Positions 12,601 through 24,700 of a stretch of 64,000 bases of DNA are shown here, piece after piece. The notes below the pieces were generated by a model. That model saw only the letters and a program-made list of their open reading frames with translations. It was not told where the DNA came from and searched no databases. Source of the DNA: Prunella strophiata (lineage: Eukaryota > Chordata > Aves > Passeriformes > Prunellidae). Every line of letters begins with the position of its first letter. The first letter of the stretch is position 1. The DNA lies in NCBI GenBank assembly GCA_036583965.1, contig JAZBQD010000014.1, positions 37,372,990 through 37,436,989 of the forward strand, in the 5' to 3' direction. Made by a program: the position numbers and the translations under genes.

Positions 12601-15600
12601 TCCTCATTAGAAAATGGTTGACTTAAACAGAAGCATGTTCCAGGTCGAGAGTGTTTCTCATTGCTTTTCACTGATTCTTATAAACTCAAGTGTATGCCTG
12701 TAATTTTTCTGCTATTTCTGATGATTTTCACTACACTCTATTCAATAATTGCCCCCTGACATTGGAAGTATTTAAATGTCCCAAGATTGATACTTCTAGT
12801 CATATTGTGTTTTAGCACAAATATATTATGTATGAAAGTTTGAGTAGGTCACTGAAGACAACTGCTGATACATAGAAATATGAAGCTACTTTAATTAATC
12901 ACTAAGAATAATTGATTTTATACTCATGAGAATTTTATCTTAAAGACATATAATTCAAAGTTTAATGTGGCCCTCATAAAAGGGCAGGTCTTTCCTCTTG
13001 GAGAAAGTCATATGATAGTGGGAGAGGTAAATGGGAGAGGAGTGAATGCACCTCAGATACCAGTTTGGCTTGGGGCAAAGTCCCTTTGGAGTGGCACTTG
13101 GCAAAATGCATTGTTGTAGTTGCATAATTCTGGCTAGGGATATACTGCCTCCCATGTGATTCATGGACTGCCTGAGACACTAAAGTTGCTGTGACACAAC
13201 TCACATAATTTTAGAAAGCCAAAATCTGCCATGGGTGTGTACCAGGCACCTGAGGCAGACGGAGGGGCTCACCTGATGCCCAGTGGAGCTGCAATCTCAA
13301 ATACTGAGCAGTGATGGGAAAGAAAATCTAATGTGTATAAGGGGAGAAAAGAAAGAAATACAGGCATTTTCACAATTTTTTTGCCATATTTGCTGTAATC
13401 CTGCACCAAAGCTGTACAAATAAATCTGCAACACTTTCAGCTTCCCTCCTGATAAATACATCCTTATTTTGGTTGTAGAGCTGAGGCTGTCTGATGAGGG
13501 TGACAGGATGAAACACTGTGGTACTGATGAACTGTAGACACTCACTGTGCAGGCTGCACATTGGGGTGCTCAGATAGAGGGACCCAGAGCTTGGCCATAG
13601 TGCAGTAGTGCAGAAAACCTTCCCATTTTATAGCACTTTTGTTGAATTTTTAAAACCTTTTATAAATAACGGGAGCACAGGCAGGTAAGAAAACTATTTT
13701 CTGAGCTCTCTTACTTGTTTGGCTTAACTAAATAAGTGTGTTTAGTTTTATTTTTGTTTTAGCACAAAATAGAACCACTACCCAGTGGCCCTTAAGTATG
13801 TAAAATTCCTAGCATATACAATTTGTTGATTTAGTTTTCATCTTTTTTTTCATAAAAGTGTTGTTAAGATGTATGCTTTCACCTTTAATCTTCTCTTTGA
13901 TTATATTTGTTCTGCATAATCAGTTTAGCTGGAGATTTGAGAAAACATCTGTTGTGGTAGGATCAGAGGGAGTTTTGGGGGGAGCAACAATGCATAGAAA
14001 TGGAAAAGTATATTTGAAGCTCATTGCTTCAAATAAAAAATATATAATTGATGATAAGGGAAATGTAAGAAAGTGGTGCTTCTCTGAATTTTTCTTGAGA
14101 AACAGAACCTGACCTGACAAATTAAGGTTTATTATAATATCATAAAAATATTATTTCAGACTCTGTGTCATACATTCCCTTTCATGTTAGAGATTTTTTT
14201 TTTTGTCCCTTTAACATGAAGATCTTTATTAAAAAGCCCCTGTAGGATGTCAGTTGTGAATGATCTTTGGTGGACCCCTGTGCTGAATTTCCCTTTCTGG
14301 AGCTCTGTCTTCCCAAGCTTTCCACTACAAGCAGAAAACTCCTTCACTTCAAACTCCCTTTTTTACTTGGATCAGAGGAACCTAGAAACCGTCGCCACAG
14401 TTGCAATATCCAGGTGGGTAATTGCTCAGGAAAATGAGCCGGCCAGGGTGCTCGCCTCTGGGCTCAACAAGTTGCTATTGCCAACAGAGGCAGCTGATTC
14501 AAAATTATAACCTCCTTGGGGAGGTGGTTGCAATCCATGATAAACACTGCAGATGAGCAAAGGGAAAGGGTTAGTGCTGTCTTACTGGGATGTTTCAGCC
14601 CTTTCTTTTCCCAAGCTAAAGGAGCAGCTAGAGGAACACAGTAAGACATAACTTGTGTATCTATGTTAATGCTTTGTTTTATTTATTTAGATGGTTTACT
14701 TTACAGAGGTTAATTTCACTTTTTTTTTGCAGGTGGTATTAAAACTCAAGGGTTTCATTTTTGTAATTATAACCTGTAAATGGCTTGTCAGGTTTTCATT
14801 GTATGAGTAATTCTCTTTATAATGACACGTCATATTGTTTGTCTAAGTATAGGTATTATTGCATTTGTACTTCATCCATTAGCAGTTTCCTATCCTAATC
14901 TCTTACCTTTGTGGACTATAGTCAAAATGATATCTAGGCATGCCATCAGAATGGCACAGTAATATTAAAATATTTAAATATTAATAACATTTTGAAAATT
15001 TTCTGATAGTAGCATTTAAGACTTTTTTTCCTTTCTCTTTTCTATATTCTTTCTTTTCTTTTTATTTTTTGTTTCCTCTGACTAACTTTTCTCAAAAAAA
15101 AAATTGTTATACTTAAGAATTTGCAGAAAGGCAATTTTACACCAGACCCTCAGGTCAGACTTAAATTTCAGTCACCTTCAGGAGGCACATGCCAGAGCCA
15201 AGAATATAATGCCCCCAAGCGTTGCCTTCATCCCAGACCAGACTGATAACATTATTGTTATTGAGGAGACCTGATGCCTATGCTGAATAGACATAAATTA
15301 GCTGTGATCTTGTCAGAAGGAACTTGGGAAAAGACTGTAATCTTGCCCTGTTCCTGTCATTTACTGTAAGAGCCCAGAGTTCACCACAGTGTAATGAATT
15401 GATACATCTCCAATCTAGTCCACTTCTGCTTTATGCTTTAATGAATACAATACCAAAAAAGGGATAATAGGGAGCACAGAGCACATTTGTGATGTTCTTC
15501 TCACTCTAAAGTAGGTGCTCTTGGGATTCCATCAAGCATTTATGTAAATTACCTTTCACTGATTGAGTTAGAAATTCCATTCCTAAAGTGACAGATTCTG

Positions 15601-15782
15601 GATTACTTACTTTCCTTTTGACAGGAAGAGTCAAATGCACTCCCTTGTGCTGTCTGAAGTAGAAAAAGGCAATCTGTAATTCTCTTACTTAATTTTTTGC
15701 TATAATTGCCAAGGAGCTTATAATCAATGTGAGATGCTTCTTCCTTAGATATTTCTTGAGCTTTTTTGGGGATAAAAAGTCA

Positions 15783-15815
15783 AGGGAAAAAAAAAAAAAG
15801 GAAAAGAAAAAAAAT
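15783..15815. repeat. Poly-A / poly-purine tract
   Basis: Almost pure A and G with two A runs, consistent with a low-complexity tract or a decayed retroposon tail. I recognise no retroposon body beside it. Confidence 0.6.
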
Positions 15816-18092
15816 CTTTATAGCTGCAGAAGATGCATCCTGAGATAAGGCTTAAGGGCAAATTTCTTAGGAAGTTTTCTAAAAGGGTCCTATAATCTCT
15901 GTGTGTAAGGCCAGGTGAGATTTTTAAGCAGGCTGATGCCAGACTGACAGAGAGCTGAGGTCTTCAGGCTTCCCCCAGGACCACGAAGGACAATGTAGCT
16001 GTTACAGAGCCTTGGACATATATTTGTTAAAGGATACAGTGGACTGGATTCCGACCTGGTAGGTGGAAATATGACTCTGCTGAAGATAATGGAGTTTCAC
16101 CACATTTTACTGTGCCTGGATATGACGAACCACAATCCCAGCATACTAAATCTGTGAGAATTTATTACCTTTTTAGAGGCTCTGTAAGGTCTTCTATTTC
16201 CTCTGAAGCTAGATGTTTTTCTGGCTGTTTCATTTCCGTGTCTTTATCAGTGACTATTTAACACTATTTAACAATATCTCTATTTAATGTGTTATGATAC
16301 CTGGCTCAGGTATGTTTAAATGAATATATTTTGATTTTATGCCTGCTAATTTTGCTCAGTAACAACAGTTATTATTGACCCCATAATTCAGGGTTACCAG
16401 CTTGGACACTTTTATGCTATCCTAATGTATCTCCAGGGACCCTCATGACAGTCTTTCAGCAACAACTCCCTTTCTCATTTACTCAAGATCTTCAGACCAG
16501 GCTGTCTCAGTGTAGTGACAGCTTCAAAGCTCCAAACCAATTCTTGTTCCATGAGTCAGTCTGGGGTACAGAAGAAAAAGTGCTCACATCTGTTAGACCT
16601 GCACACGTGCCCTCTCAAGACATCTCTCTATTTCAGTGATAAAGTTGGAGCAGTTTTGTAGCCATGGAGGATGTCTGTCAAATTCAAGAAGAAAAGAAGC
16701 AAAGAGAAGAAGATTTTGCATTTTGAAAATGCCAGGGTAGAAAGGGTATTTTAAATGGAAGAATCTTGCAATATTTCCAATTAAATTAAAGCTCAGTTGT
16801 GTGGTAAGAGCAGATCTCATGCATCAGGACCCAACAATCCCCATAGTATAAAAAACATGAGAAAAAGGGAGGAAAAGAAAGAAAAACACTACTGACAGAA
16901 AAATAAAATCGATAGTGAAAAAGGAAAGCAAATATTTTATGGTTTTACATTATAGTTTATAAATACTGATAAAGAATGACAGTCAAAATGTGTGATGTTG
17001 CTTTTCTTTGAGATAAATGTTTCCTTTCTTTCTGAACCATAACTACATTCCCAGTGTGATATCTGACCCACAGATATTTAACTCTCTTTATGCAGCTCTG
17101 GTTAGGAAGGAAGAATACCTGCTTGGTTCCTCGGAGCAGGAAGGTGGCCCATGGCTCTAAATAGGAAATTTAAAATAAAAATATTTTTATCTTGAGTCAA
17201 CTGGCTCAGGCAGAACTTAGTAACTTCCTAAGTCAGAAGTTGCCAGAAGCATTGGAATCCTGTGGCTGTTTGACATGGTCATCTTTCTTCTCTTCTCCAC
17301 TACATACTGTCTGCGAAAAGGAATAATGAAAACAAAGAAGCAGACCCCAAAAGTACCACAGGGAAGTACTGTCTATCAGGCATAATGTGACGACCTAATA
17401 TCTGAGTCTTCTTGGACACAGAAGATTTGAGCCTGTTTCTTGGGTAAAATTCCACTGGCTTCACAAAAAGGATCTGAACTTGAGGAAACTTCTAAATTTC
17501 ACTATAATTCTAACACAGGGAAAGAAAATTCTACAGTGCTATAGTTTGGCTCATCATGTGACTTGGATGAGGAAGCTTTAGGAAATTCAAGCATGGGGAA
17601 TGTATCCAGAATGTTTCATTTCTGATCTCAGAAACTGCTAATCAGAATTAAAATTGTATGATTTCACTATGTCTGACTCATTCTTCACCTTCAGGGAGAT
17701 ATGCTAAGACCATATTTCAAAAGAATCTTCATTGTACAAACTCAACATGTCATTCTTTAAGGATGCATTGATGTTTAATGCTTAACTTTCATTTCTAAGG
17801 TAGTAATTGTGTTATCTTTAACACTGTGACTTGTCCAAGGTATTAAGCCAAAACCTATCTGGAGCCCATTCTGAGTGCACTTGGGTAAAGGTGGTACTTT
17901 GTGAATGAATAGCATTTGAGGTATTGAAATGTACCTTTCGACCTATTATATATTGTGATGCACATAGATTAAACAGATTATTGTTACAGGAAAAAAGCCC
18001 AACAACAATTAGTGAAAAGCCCCAGAGATCAGTCATCTTGAGAATTAAATGTCTTGGAGAAGGAGTTCATTTGAACTGATTTTGTTTTTCAG

Positions 18093-18206
18093 ACACTGCA
18101 AATGGATGTAAACAAGCTGAATATCACATTGCTCCGGATATTTCGCCAAGGAGTGGCAGCAGCACTGGGACTGTTACCTCAGCAAGTTCATATCAACAGA
18201 CTCATT
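18093..18206 (+). CDS. PTPRR: PTPRR exon: ectodomain segment (38 codons)
   Basis: The exon is preceded by a pyrimidine tract and CAG (ttgtttttcag) and followed by the strong donor gtaagt. It is 114 bp long, phase 0 at both ends, and reads TLQMDVNKLN..., ending ...QQVHINRLI. This matches the part of the PTPRR extracellular region that lies outside the cell (or in the vesicle lumen) before the membrane. It contains one N-glycosylation sequon, Asn-Ile-Thr, at exon residues 10-12. The segment GVAAALGLLPQQV is close to invariant in the family as I remember it. It is probably the third coding exon, which would make the large preceding intron intron 2; that numbering is inferred from mammalian gene structure. 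Confidence 0.95.
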
Positions 18207-21200
18207 GTAAGTACCAAAAGTCTGTGTGTATTAAAGTGTACCTGTTTATGTACATTCTCTTAAATTAGTTTTCCTGTCCACTATGGATGTGCAATTAAAT
18301 GGGACAGAAAAATACTGTTTATTCCATTTCTTCAACTGCACTACAGAAAAATTGTAATCCCCATTACAAAATTATTTAAATGTTCCTTTGAAAATATACC
18401 ATTCTCAGCTAAGCCAGATAAATCTCTTTTTTGTCCTATTCATAAGCAGATTGCTTATCCCTTAGTTTTCATTCCAATGCAGTTCTTTTTCATGTTCACA
18501 CCTTATCCATGCTTTGTTTCTGAAAGGTTGAATATTGCTCAAAAAATACACGTGATTCATCCTTTCAAAGGCATCTTCACAATTTATCCTCAGACTTTCC
18601 ATTAGTAAATTAAATGTCATCTACAGCATGAATATTCATGCTTTGTTATTCTGCTATAATAATCTGTCCTCAGAAATGATCTTGTAGACTATGGCATCCT
18701 ATTGGCAAAAGATGGCGATAAATTTGCTTCTAGCAAAAAAGACTTTTTTTAATCAACTGTCATTGTATGTTTTTTTTTTTTTGTTTATGCATACTTAATA
18801 ACACTGTTGTATTTTATGACAATTTTACCATGAAGCAAGAAAACCCAACATCATGTGTGTATTGTTAGCCTTCAATTCACTTCACAGAGGGAAGAAGAGG
18901 TTTTTTATTCTACGTGCAGGTTGAATATTAGGGAAGAAAACTGACAGGTTCAGAATAAAAGTATTTTCTGCCTTGAAAGCTTGACTGTATTGTATACATC
19001 AAAAAGGATTATACAACTCCTTCAAGAAATGTCTCTGTTAGAAAAGATCTCACAAAAAATACAGTGAGGAAGATCAATAGGAATGCAATGCAGCCCTTTC
19101 CATGTTCTTCAGGAATCTCACTCATTCATGACAAGAGATGCTAAATTTCATTTGTCCCCTTCATTGACCAGAATGAAAGGTTTAAAGACATATGCAGAGA
19201 AAAGCACAATTAAATGAGAAATGTTTTGGAGTCTGAGATGTATATTTCAACATACTGAATCACCTAGTAGCTTTCTTACTACGCTCTTTAGAAATCATGT
19301 AAATAAACAGAAGAAATATGCTGTTTTTTTCCTACTGGCTCCACTACTTTTTGCTTTCTCCTCTCATTTACAATTTAAGGGAAGAGATAATTTCATTTTG
19401 CACGTGCATATAGCCCAGAATACAGTAAGTACTATTACTTAATTAGTCTTTTCAACACCTGTAAAAGTTCTTCTATGAGTCAATATTTCAGCTGTATAAG
19501 AAAGCAAGCAAACTTTTCCCCTATTTGCTCTAAAAATTACACACAGTCAAAATTCACAAGGAAGATGAATACATTTTAGGAAACATTACTCCCACTTTTC
19601 ATCCTTCTAATATGAGACAGTTCCTCTCACACAGAGTTCTGGCAAGCAAGCAGAGCACATCAAAATTCATCTTGCCTTGTTTCAGTGTGTTGTTTCTAAT
19701 CTACTCATCTAGGCTCCCTGTAAAAGCAGTAGAGGGAATGGTAACTGCAGGAGAAGAGGCACTTGAGATCTGTCCCAATGATATTAGGATGGATTAAGAG
19801 ATGCCAGTCCCTCTCCACTGACTGAAGTGAGGTGAGGTGACTCACTCCCAAGTGAGATCTCAGAAGTGATCAGGAATCTGGAAGCCAGGATGTGGATGGG
19901 CACAGAGGGAGCAGACAGCCTGCTAACCTCTTACATGTTATCCAGATACCAGGAAATATTAACTCACTATTTCCAGTGTCTCCTTAACCTTTCCTTCTCC
20001 CACAAAGGTCCTTTAATGGGATAGAGAAACTCATAAACAGAGGAGGCACAAAACACTGGGGATGCTGCATACCCACCAAGCCTTGCCTGGTGCCTGTGAC
20101 CTGCATGCAGCAGCAGTCCCCTTCCCATGTCAGAGACTGAGTACAACCCCAGCCTCAAATCAGTTTCTTCAGCTCCCACCAGTAGCCAGTGCCCTTACCA
20201 TTCTTACTGAGCAGATGGACTGGGAGCACATGTGAGAGCACAGAGGACAGATTAAAGGCAAACATGTTTGAAAGAGTCCCTCTCTGTGCAGCTCTATTTT
20301 GAATGCAAGGAGTATTTCATGCAAAGTTATTTTAAGAATAGCAAAAGATGTCTTTTTCTTCACTTCAGTAGAGATAATGATACACATTCAAGGTGATGGG
20401 AAGGAGGCAGGGGAAATCAGGATTATCCCTCTTTGAACTGATCTCCCATCCCATAATGATGAACAGCAGATAACCAGATTGGTGAGGTTCTTGCCTTCCA
20501 GGCAGCAATGCAGGGAGCAGCTCCATGCCACCTCATGTGTGTGGAATCCTCCAGATCTGGACTCTGCTCCACAGTGTCCGGTACACTGGCCATAGCCCTG
20601 GGGAGACAGGGTTCCCACACCCTGTTTGGACATCAGAGCTGTCTCATGTGCTGTTCAAGTCTATCCCAACAGAGAAACTCTTTTTCTTTTTGCTACATTG
20701 AAACAGAGTGGGCATCACTGACATTTCTAATACAGAACCTCTTAGGCTACCAGGACTGCATCAAAGACACCAGGGCAAGAATTAATAGATAAGGGAGTGG
20801 ACATTCTCAGGTTACCCATTAAGTGCTAACAAAACTTCCCTGGTCCTTTAATTTCGTTTGCACTGCAGTGCAATTTAAATTTTAGTTGCAGTGCAACTAA
20901 AAGGACTTCATTGTAGTATGTGTCTGCCATGTGTTGAGAAGGGACTAGAAAGTAATGTCCAAATATCACAGCTTATATTTCAGCTCAGCTCAGATGAACT
21001 ATCTGCTAAAATCCCTGCTGGCACATTGCCATTGACCCTATCCCATGGCTCCTCCTATCACTATGTTACATTTATTGGGTAATGATACTAGACTCAGGGA
21101 AAAGTCTACCTCGTCAATATTGATTGAAACAGAGCATTCATGCCCACATATAGGATTTGCATTTTCTTCCACAGTCTGCTGGGATTTACAGAGACAGGGA

Positions 21201-21342
21201 AAAGGTATGCTGTGCTCACAGAGCAGGTTGCAACCTTTATATTCCATGTTTTTGTCTTTGGAATTATAGTTGCAATCTACAAAAAGCAGAGATTAATGCC
21301 AGACCCCTCCTGTGATTTTGCTGGTTTTTTTTTTTCCCCTAG
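18207..21342 (+). other. PTPRR: PTPRR intron, 3.1 kb
   Basis: It starts gtaagt and ends in a long T tract followed by cccctag. The content is ordinary AT-rich intron, with a poly-T run near 18770. The only structured element I can point to is the inverted-repeat foldback at 20843-20906. I recognised no transposon copies or exons in it. Confidence 0.85.
20843..20906. repeat. Foldback: imperfect inverted repeat with two nested palindromes
   Basis: The outer arms start gtccttt... and end ...aaaaggac, pairing with small bulges. Inside lie two near-perfect palindromes. 20858-20873 is a 16-nt perfect palindrome centred on CTGCAG. 20880-20902 has 11-bp perfect arms around a single G. The two palindromes share the word TGCAGTGCAA. 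The structure could be a remnant of a small foldback or MITE-type DNA transposon end, or a chance AT-rich hairpin. I see no clear target-site duplication and do not recognise the family. Confidence 0.6.
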
Positions 21343-21498
21343 GGGAAGAAGAACTGTGTGGAACTGTTTGTGTCCCCACTGAACTCGAAGCCAGGAATTT
21401 CTGAGGCACTCCCATCTGAAGAAGTACTGCGTTCCCTTAATATCAACATTTTGCATCAGAGTTTATCCCAGTTTGGAATAACAGAAGTCTCCCCTGAG
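21343..21498 (+). CDS. PTPRR: PTPRR exon: membrane-proximal ectodomain (52 codons)
   Basis: The exon is 156 bp and phase 0 at both ends. It begins GKKNCVELFV and ends QFGITEVSPE. The central block EEVLRSLNINILHQSLSQFG is the strongly conserved part of the PTPRR ectodomain just before the membrane. The acceptor is very strong (T-rich tract, cccctag). The donor is weak: GAG followed by gttggt, with T at intron position +3. From memory the human protein has Ser-Ile where this exon has Cys-Val (exon residues 5-6), so this species would have an extra ectodomain cysteine. If the donor is not used, the frame adds 14 residues and stops at 21541, before the membrane helix. Confidence 0.95.
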
Positions 21499-21660
21499 GT
21501 TGGTTATCAATTTTCTGACCTGTATTATTTTGATACAGATTAGGCACTTACATCCTTGGTAGTTTTCCAGCTGAGGTTCTCAAGCATGAGGCAGAAAATC
21601 TATGGGCTTAGAGAGCATCACTACTGTAAGGCAATTATCATGGCATCCTCAAACAGCCTG

Positions 21661-21765
21661 TCTTGGAAAGGATTTTAAAGATCACCTAGTTCCAACCCCT
21701 CTGCCATGGACTGTTGCACCTTTCACTAGACCAGATTGCTCAGAGCCCCATCCAACTAGCTCTGT
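21661..21765 (-). mobile_element. CR1 LINE 3' fragment, antisense
   Basis: The + strand reads the reverse complement of the CR1 3' region: tcttggaaaggattttaaag, tagttccaacccctctgcca, ctagaccagattgctcagag and ccccatccaac. The terminal octamer repeats are lost and the element is truncated after about 100 bp. Confidence 0.85.
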
Positions 21766-24700
21766 TAAGTTACTTTAGTAGTGCTTTAATAGGCTATTTA
21801 CTCTTTAACTTCCACATCCTCCTCGCACAGATGAGCTACCATTGAAATCAGAGTTTAGATCCTAAGCATGCACTAATTTCCTTAAAGGAAGTAGACATAA
21901 AGAATTCCATCCTATTAATGGGGGTAGGAAGATATAACAATTTCAACAGAGAGATAAATGGAATGCAGATATTGGGTGTCACCATTACTACCCATGTAAG
22001 TTTTGTCTGACATGATTTTGAAAAACTGAATCTGTACATTACACCTATGCTTCTTTCTATTTTTAGCATTGGCAATAAATTTATTTTCTTTATGTGCTCC
22101 AAAAAGAGGGTGAAAATAAAACTTGCAGCTATTATTTATATGACTTCATCCATTTTTTGGAAGAAAAAAATCCATTTCAAAGCAGAGATAACATTATCAT
22201 CTCCACAGCTTGTCTGAGACATTATCATTTAGATGGACATCTAATTCTGGGTTGACCATTTAAACTGTACCCATAAAATGAAAGAAAGCAAAAGCCAGTG
22301 AGCTCATGGACTTGGTCCACATCACATTGCATTTATTTAGTGTCTTACCTGAAGCCCTTACATATATATATAAAGACCCTCAGAATACAGCTGGGGCCAA
22401 ACCCCTTCAATCATGTTGTCAAGAATCGAGATTGTCAGTGGAAACTCCCAATTTGGCAGAGGAGATGTCTGTGTCCAAAAATGTGGGGAAAAAATAATAC
22501 TCTGATGAGTTGTGTTTCCCTCTATAGGTAAAAAGTTTCTGGGTTTTTTATATCCAAAGCTGTGTTTGAGACATTGCTGTTTGAGCCATTGGGCTGTTAT
22601 GCCTACCTGTATTTCTACTGATTAGAAATTGTTTTGCTCACTTTAAGTATTCTAAGAATCTAGATGTCTTAGTTATAAAAAAATGAAATACAGAACAAGG
22701 CCAGTTCATGTTCTACTACAGCAACCTGCCACTATCAAAATTCAGATTCTCAAGTTGTAGCTGTTCTAATACAAAACATAGCAAAGCAAGTGGTTTCCTA
22801 ATGTCAAATCAAGTCTTTATATCACCCATCAGCAACCAGAGTAAAGCTTCCTTTAGGTCAGAATTTCCTTTGTATCTGAAGCACATGAGTCTGACAGTTG
22901 GGATAGAGGCAATTATATATTCCTAGTACTTCAGTTACAAATAACACTTCAGGTAGACTTGGGGGAAGAACTTATATGAATAATAAATGAACAGAGAAAT
23001 GTCATCAAGCTGTTAAGAGATGCTGGAAAAAAACCAAGCCTTGAACTCAAGAGCTCATCTTGAGTTAGATACGTTTCAGTAATCTGAAGTGTTCAGATAT
23101 TTGTATTTTCTTTCTGGAAAAAATGTAGACAATCATTTAGAACAGGATTATTAGAATGAAAGCTGTGCAGTCTCTAACTCCTAATGTGGAGACACAAGAG
23201 ATTATTTTAATATTTCAATTGATAGCAGATTATACAGCTGAGGAATTGATCCTGAAAAATAATGCAGCTTTACACTAATGGGTATTCCTTATGGATCTCA
23301 GTAAATAGTTTACATGTGTAAGACTACACAGAAAACAGCATATAAAAAAAAGCAACATACAATCTTTACTTGGTCAGCTGCCAACCACTTATTCTCCCTC
23401 AACTTGCTCTAAGAACAAATTACTCCAAACAAAATAACAGCAAACCAAAACAAAACAGGCAAACCTTTGAAGGAAGATATAGTTATACAAAGCCTTACAT
23501 AAATGTGATGCATGATTTTACCCATTGTAAAATGCTCTGTGTCTGTGTACTGCTGAGCTATCAATCCTGAGTAAATCATGAGCTAAAATTGTACACTCTT
23601 CTACCAAAAGTATGAATGCTTCACAACCACTATTGTATGTGCATTATCAGTGAGTATCTGTGCACAAATGAAGCATTACTCTCATCTTTTCAGGTGGGTG
23701 GCAGACACAGAGCTGTTAGGGCTGGAATTTGTCTCCTTTTTCAGCTGTATTTCAGTAAGAGCTGCCTAAGGCTTGAAAGTCTTCTGGCTCTCTCTCTATG
23801 GTAAACAAAAAGAGATATGTTTGACAGGCAGTTCATCCCATCTGTGAGACACCTCTCCTGAGGTTGCTTGGTTGACCCTTTTTAATAAGGTTTAGTGTAA
23901 GGTAGACCCCCAGAGGGTTAATGCTGTGGGAGATTAGTCTGTCCAAAGAAATTTTACCAAGATTATGTAGGAAAACCCACATGGAAAACTGCTCTGCTCA
24001 AATTCTCAGCCCATACTATACCATAAACAGCAAAAGTCCCAGTGTATGTCAGTACCTGGAACTACATTTCCATTCATTACAGAAATAATTTGCTTGTTCA
24101 CATCTGCTGATGCATTGATCTCTGCTTGATCTATTTTCAAGTAAATTGCCTGTCTCAAAATTATATCCCAGTTTCTTATTCTGCAGTTGCTGAAAGAGCA
24201 ATTTCCCTATATGTCTTTGCTGTAGGAACCATGAGAGTACTTTATTGCCTGGTGTAAAATGAGATGTGTACCAGTGGGAATGTGTAAATTTAAAGGTGTC
24301 CATTTCAGGGGTCCAGGACAATGTCTAGTACCTTTCATATCTCCTTGATTTGCCAAAGGCTTATCGTAGTTGTCACATTTGTTCTTTTATTGTGGTCTAA
24401 AGTTTGTGTCTGAAGTGGGATTTCAGACTGAGTTCTGCTCCATGGGATGTACCACAGTCAGGATCAGACTTCTCCAGAACAAAGTACCAAACTGTGCTTG
24501 TTGGTAGGACTATATTCAATGACTTAGGCAGTCTGTGTTATTATGGTGTGGGAATCCTGGCTTCCTAATGTCTTTAAATTGCTTGGATTAAAATGAAATA
24601 CTACTGGATTTCAGAATTTAGTAGAACAGAACTTAAAGTGGTTTTGAATGACAAAAATAACTGAAGTTAGCAGTACATAATATAAGGGTTACTATGTTTT

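Larger units (their letters stand above)
1..18092 (+). other. PTPRR: Intron upstream of the first visible PTPRR exon
   Basis: This is most likely the 3' part of the long intron that follows the N-terminal ectodomain exon of PTPRR. I looked for a preceding exon (the N-terminal ectodomain, which should end in phase 0 before the Thr-Leu-Gln-Met-Asp start of the next exon) and saw none. The stretch is AT-rich, with many stops in all frames. It holds an old CR1 piece near 1.24-1.37 kb, a CR1 piece near 5.1-5.5 kb, a 20-bp tandem repeat near 7.8 kb, a short TA run near 9.26 kb, a 112-bp tandem duplication near 9.5 kb and poly-A/poly-purine tracts (for example 15783-15815). I see nothing else that I can name. 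Confidence 0.7.

Noticed and set aside
14332..14413. Exon-like segment with an acceptor-like ctttccactacaag and a donor CAG|gtgggt
   Set aside because: The encoded peptide does not match any part of PTPRR, the pyrimidine tract is poor and the 82-bp length would break the frame between known exons. A noncoding exon cannot be excluded.
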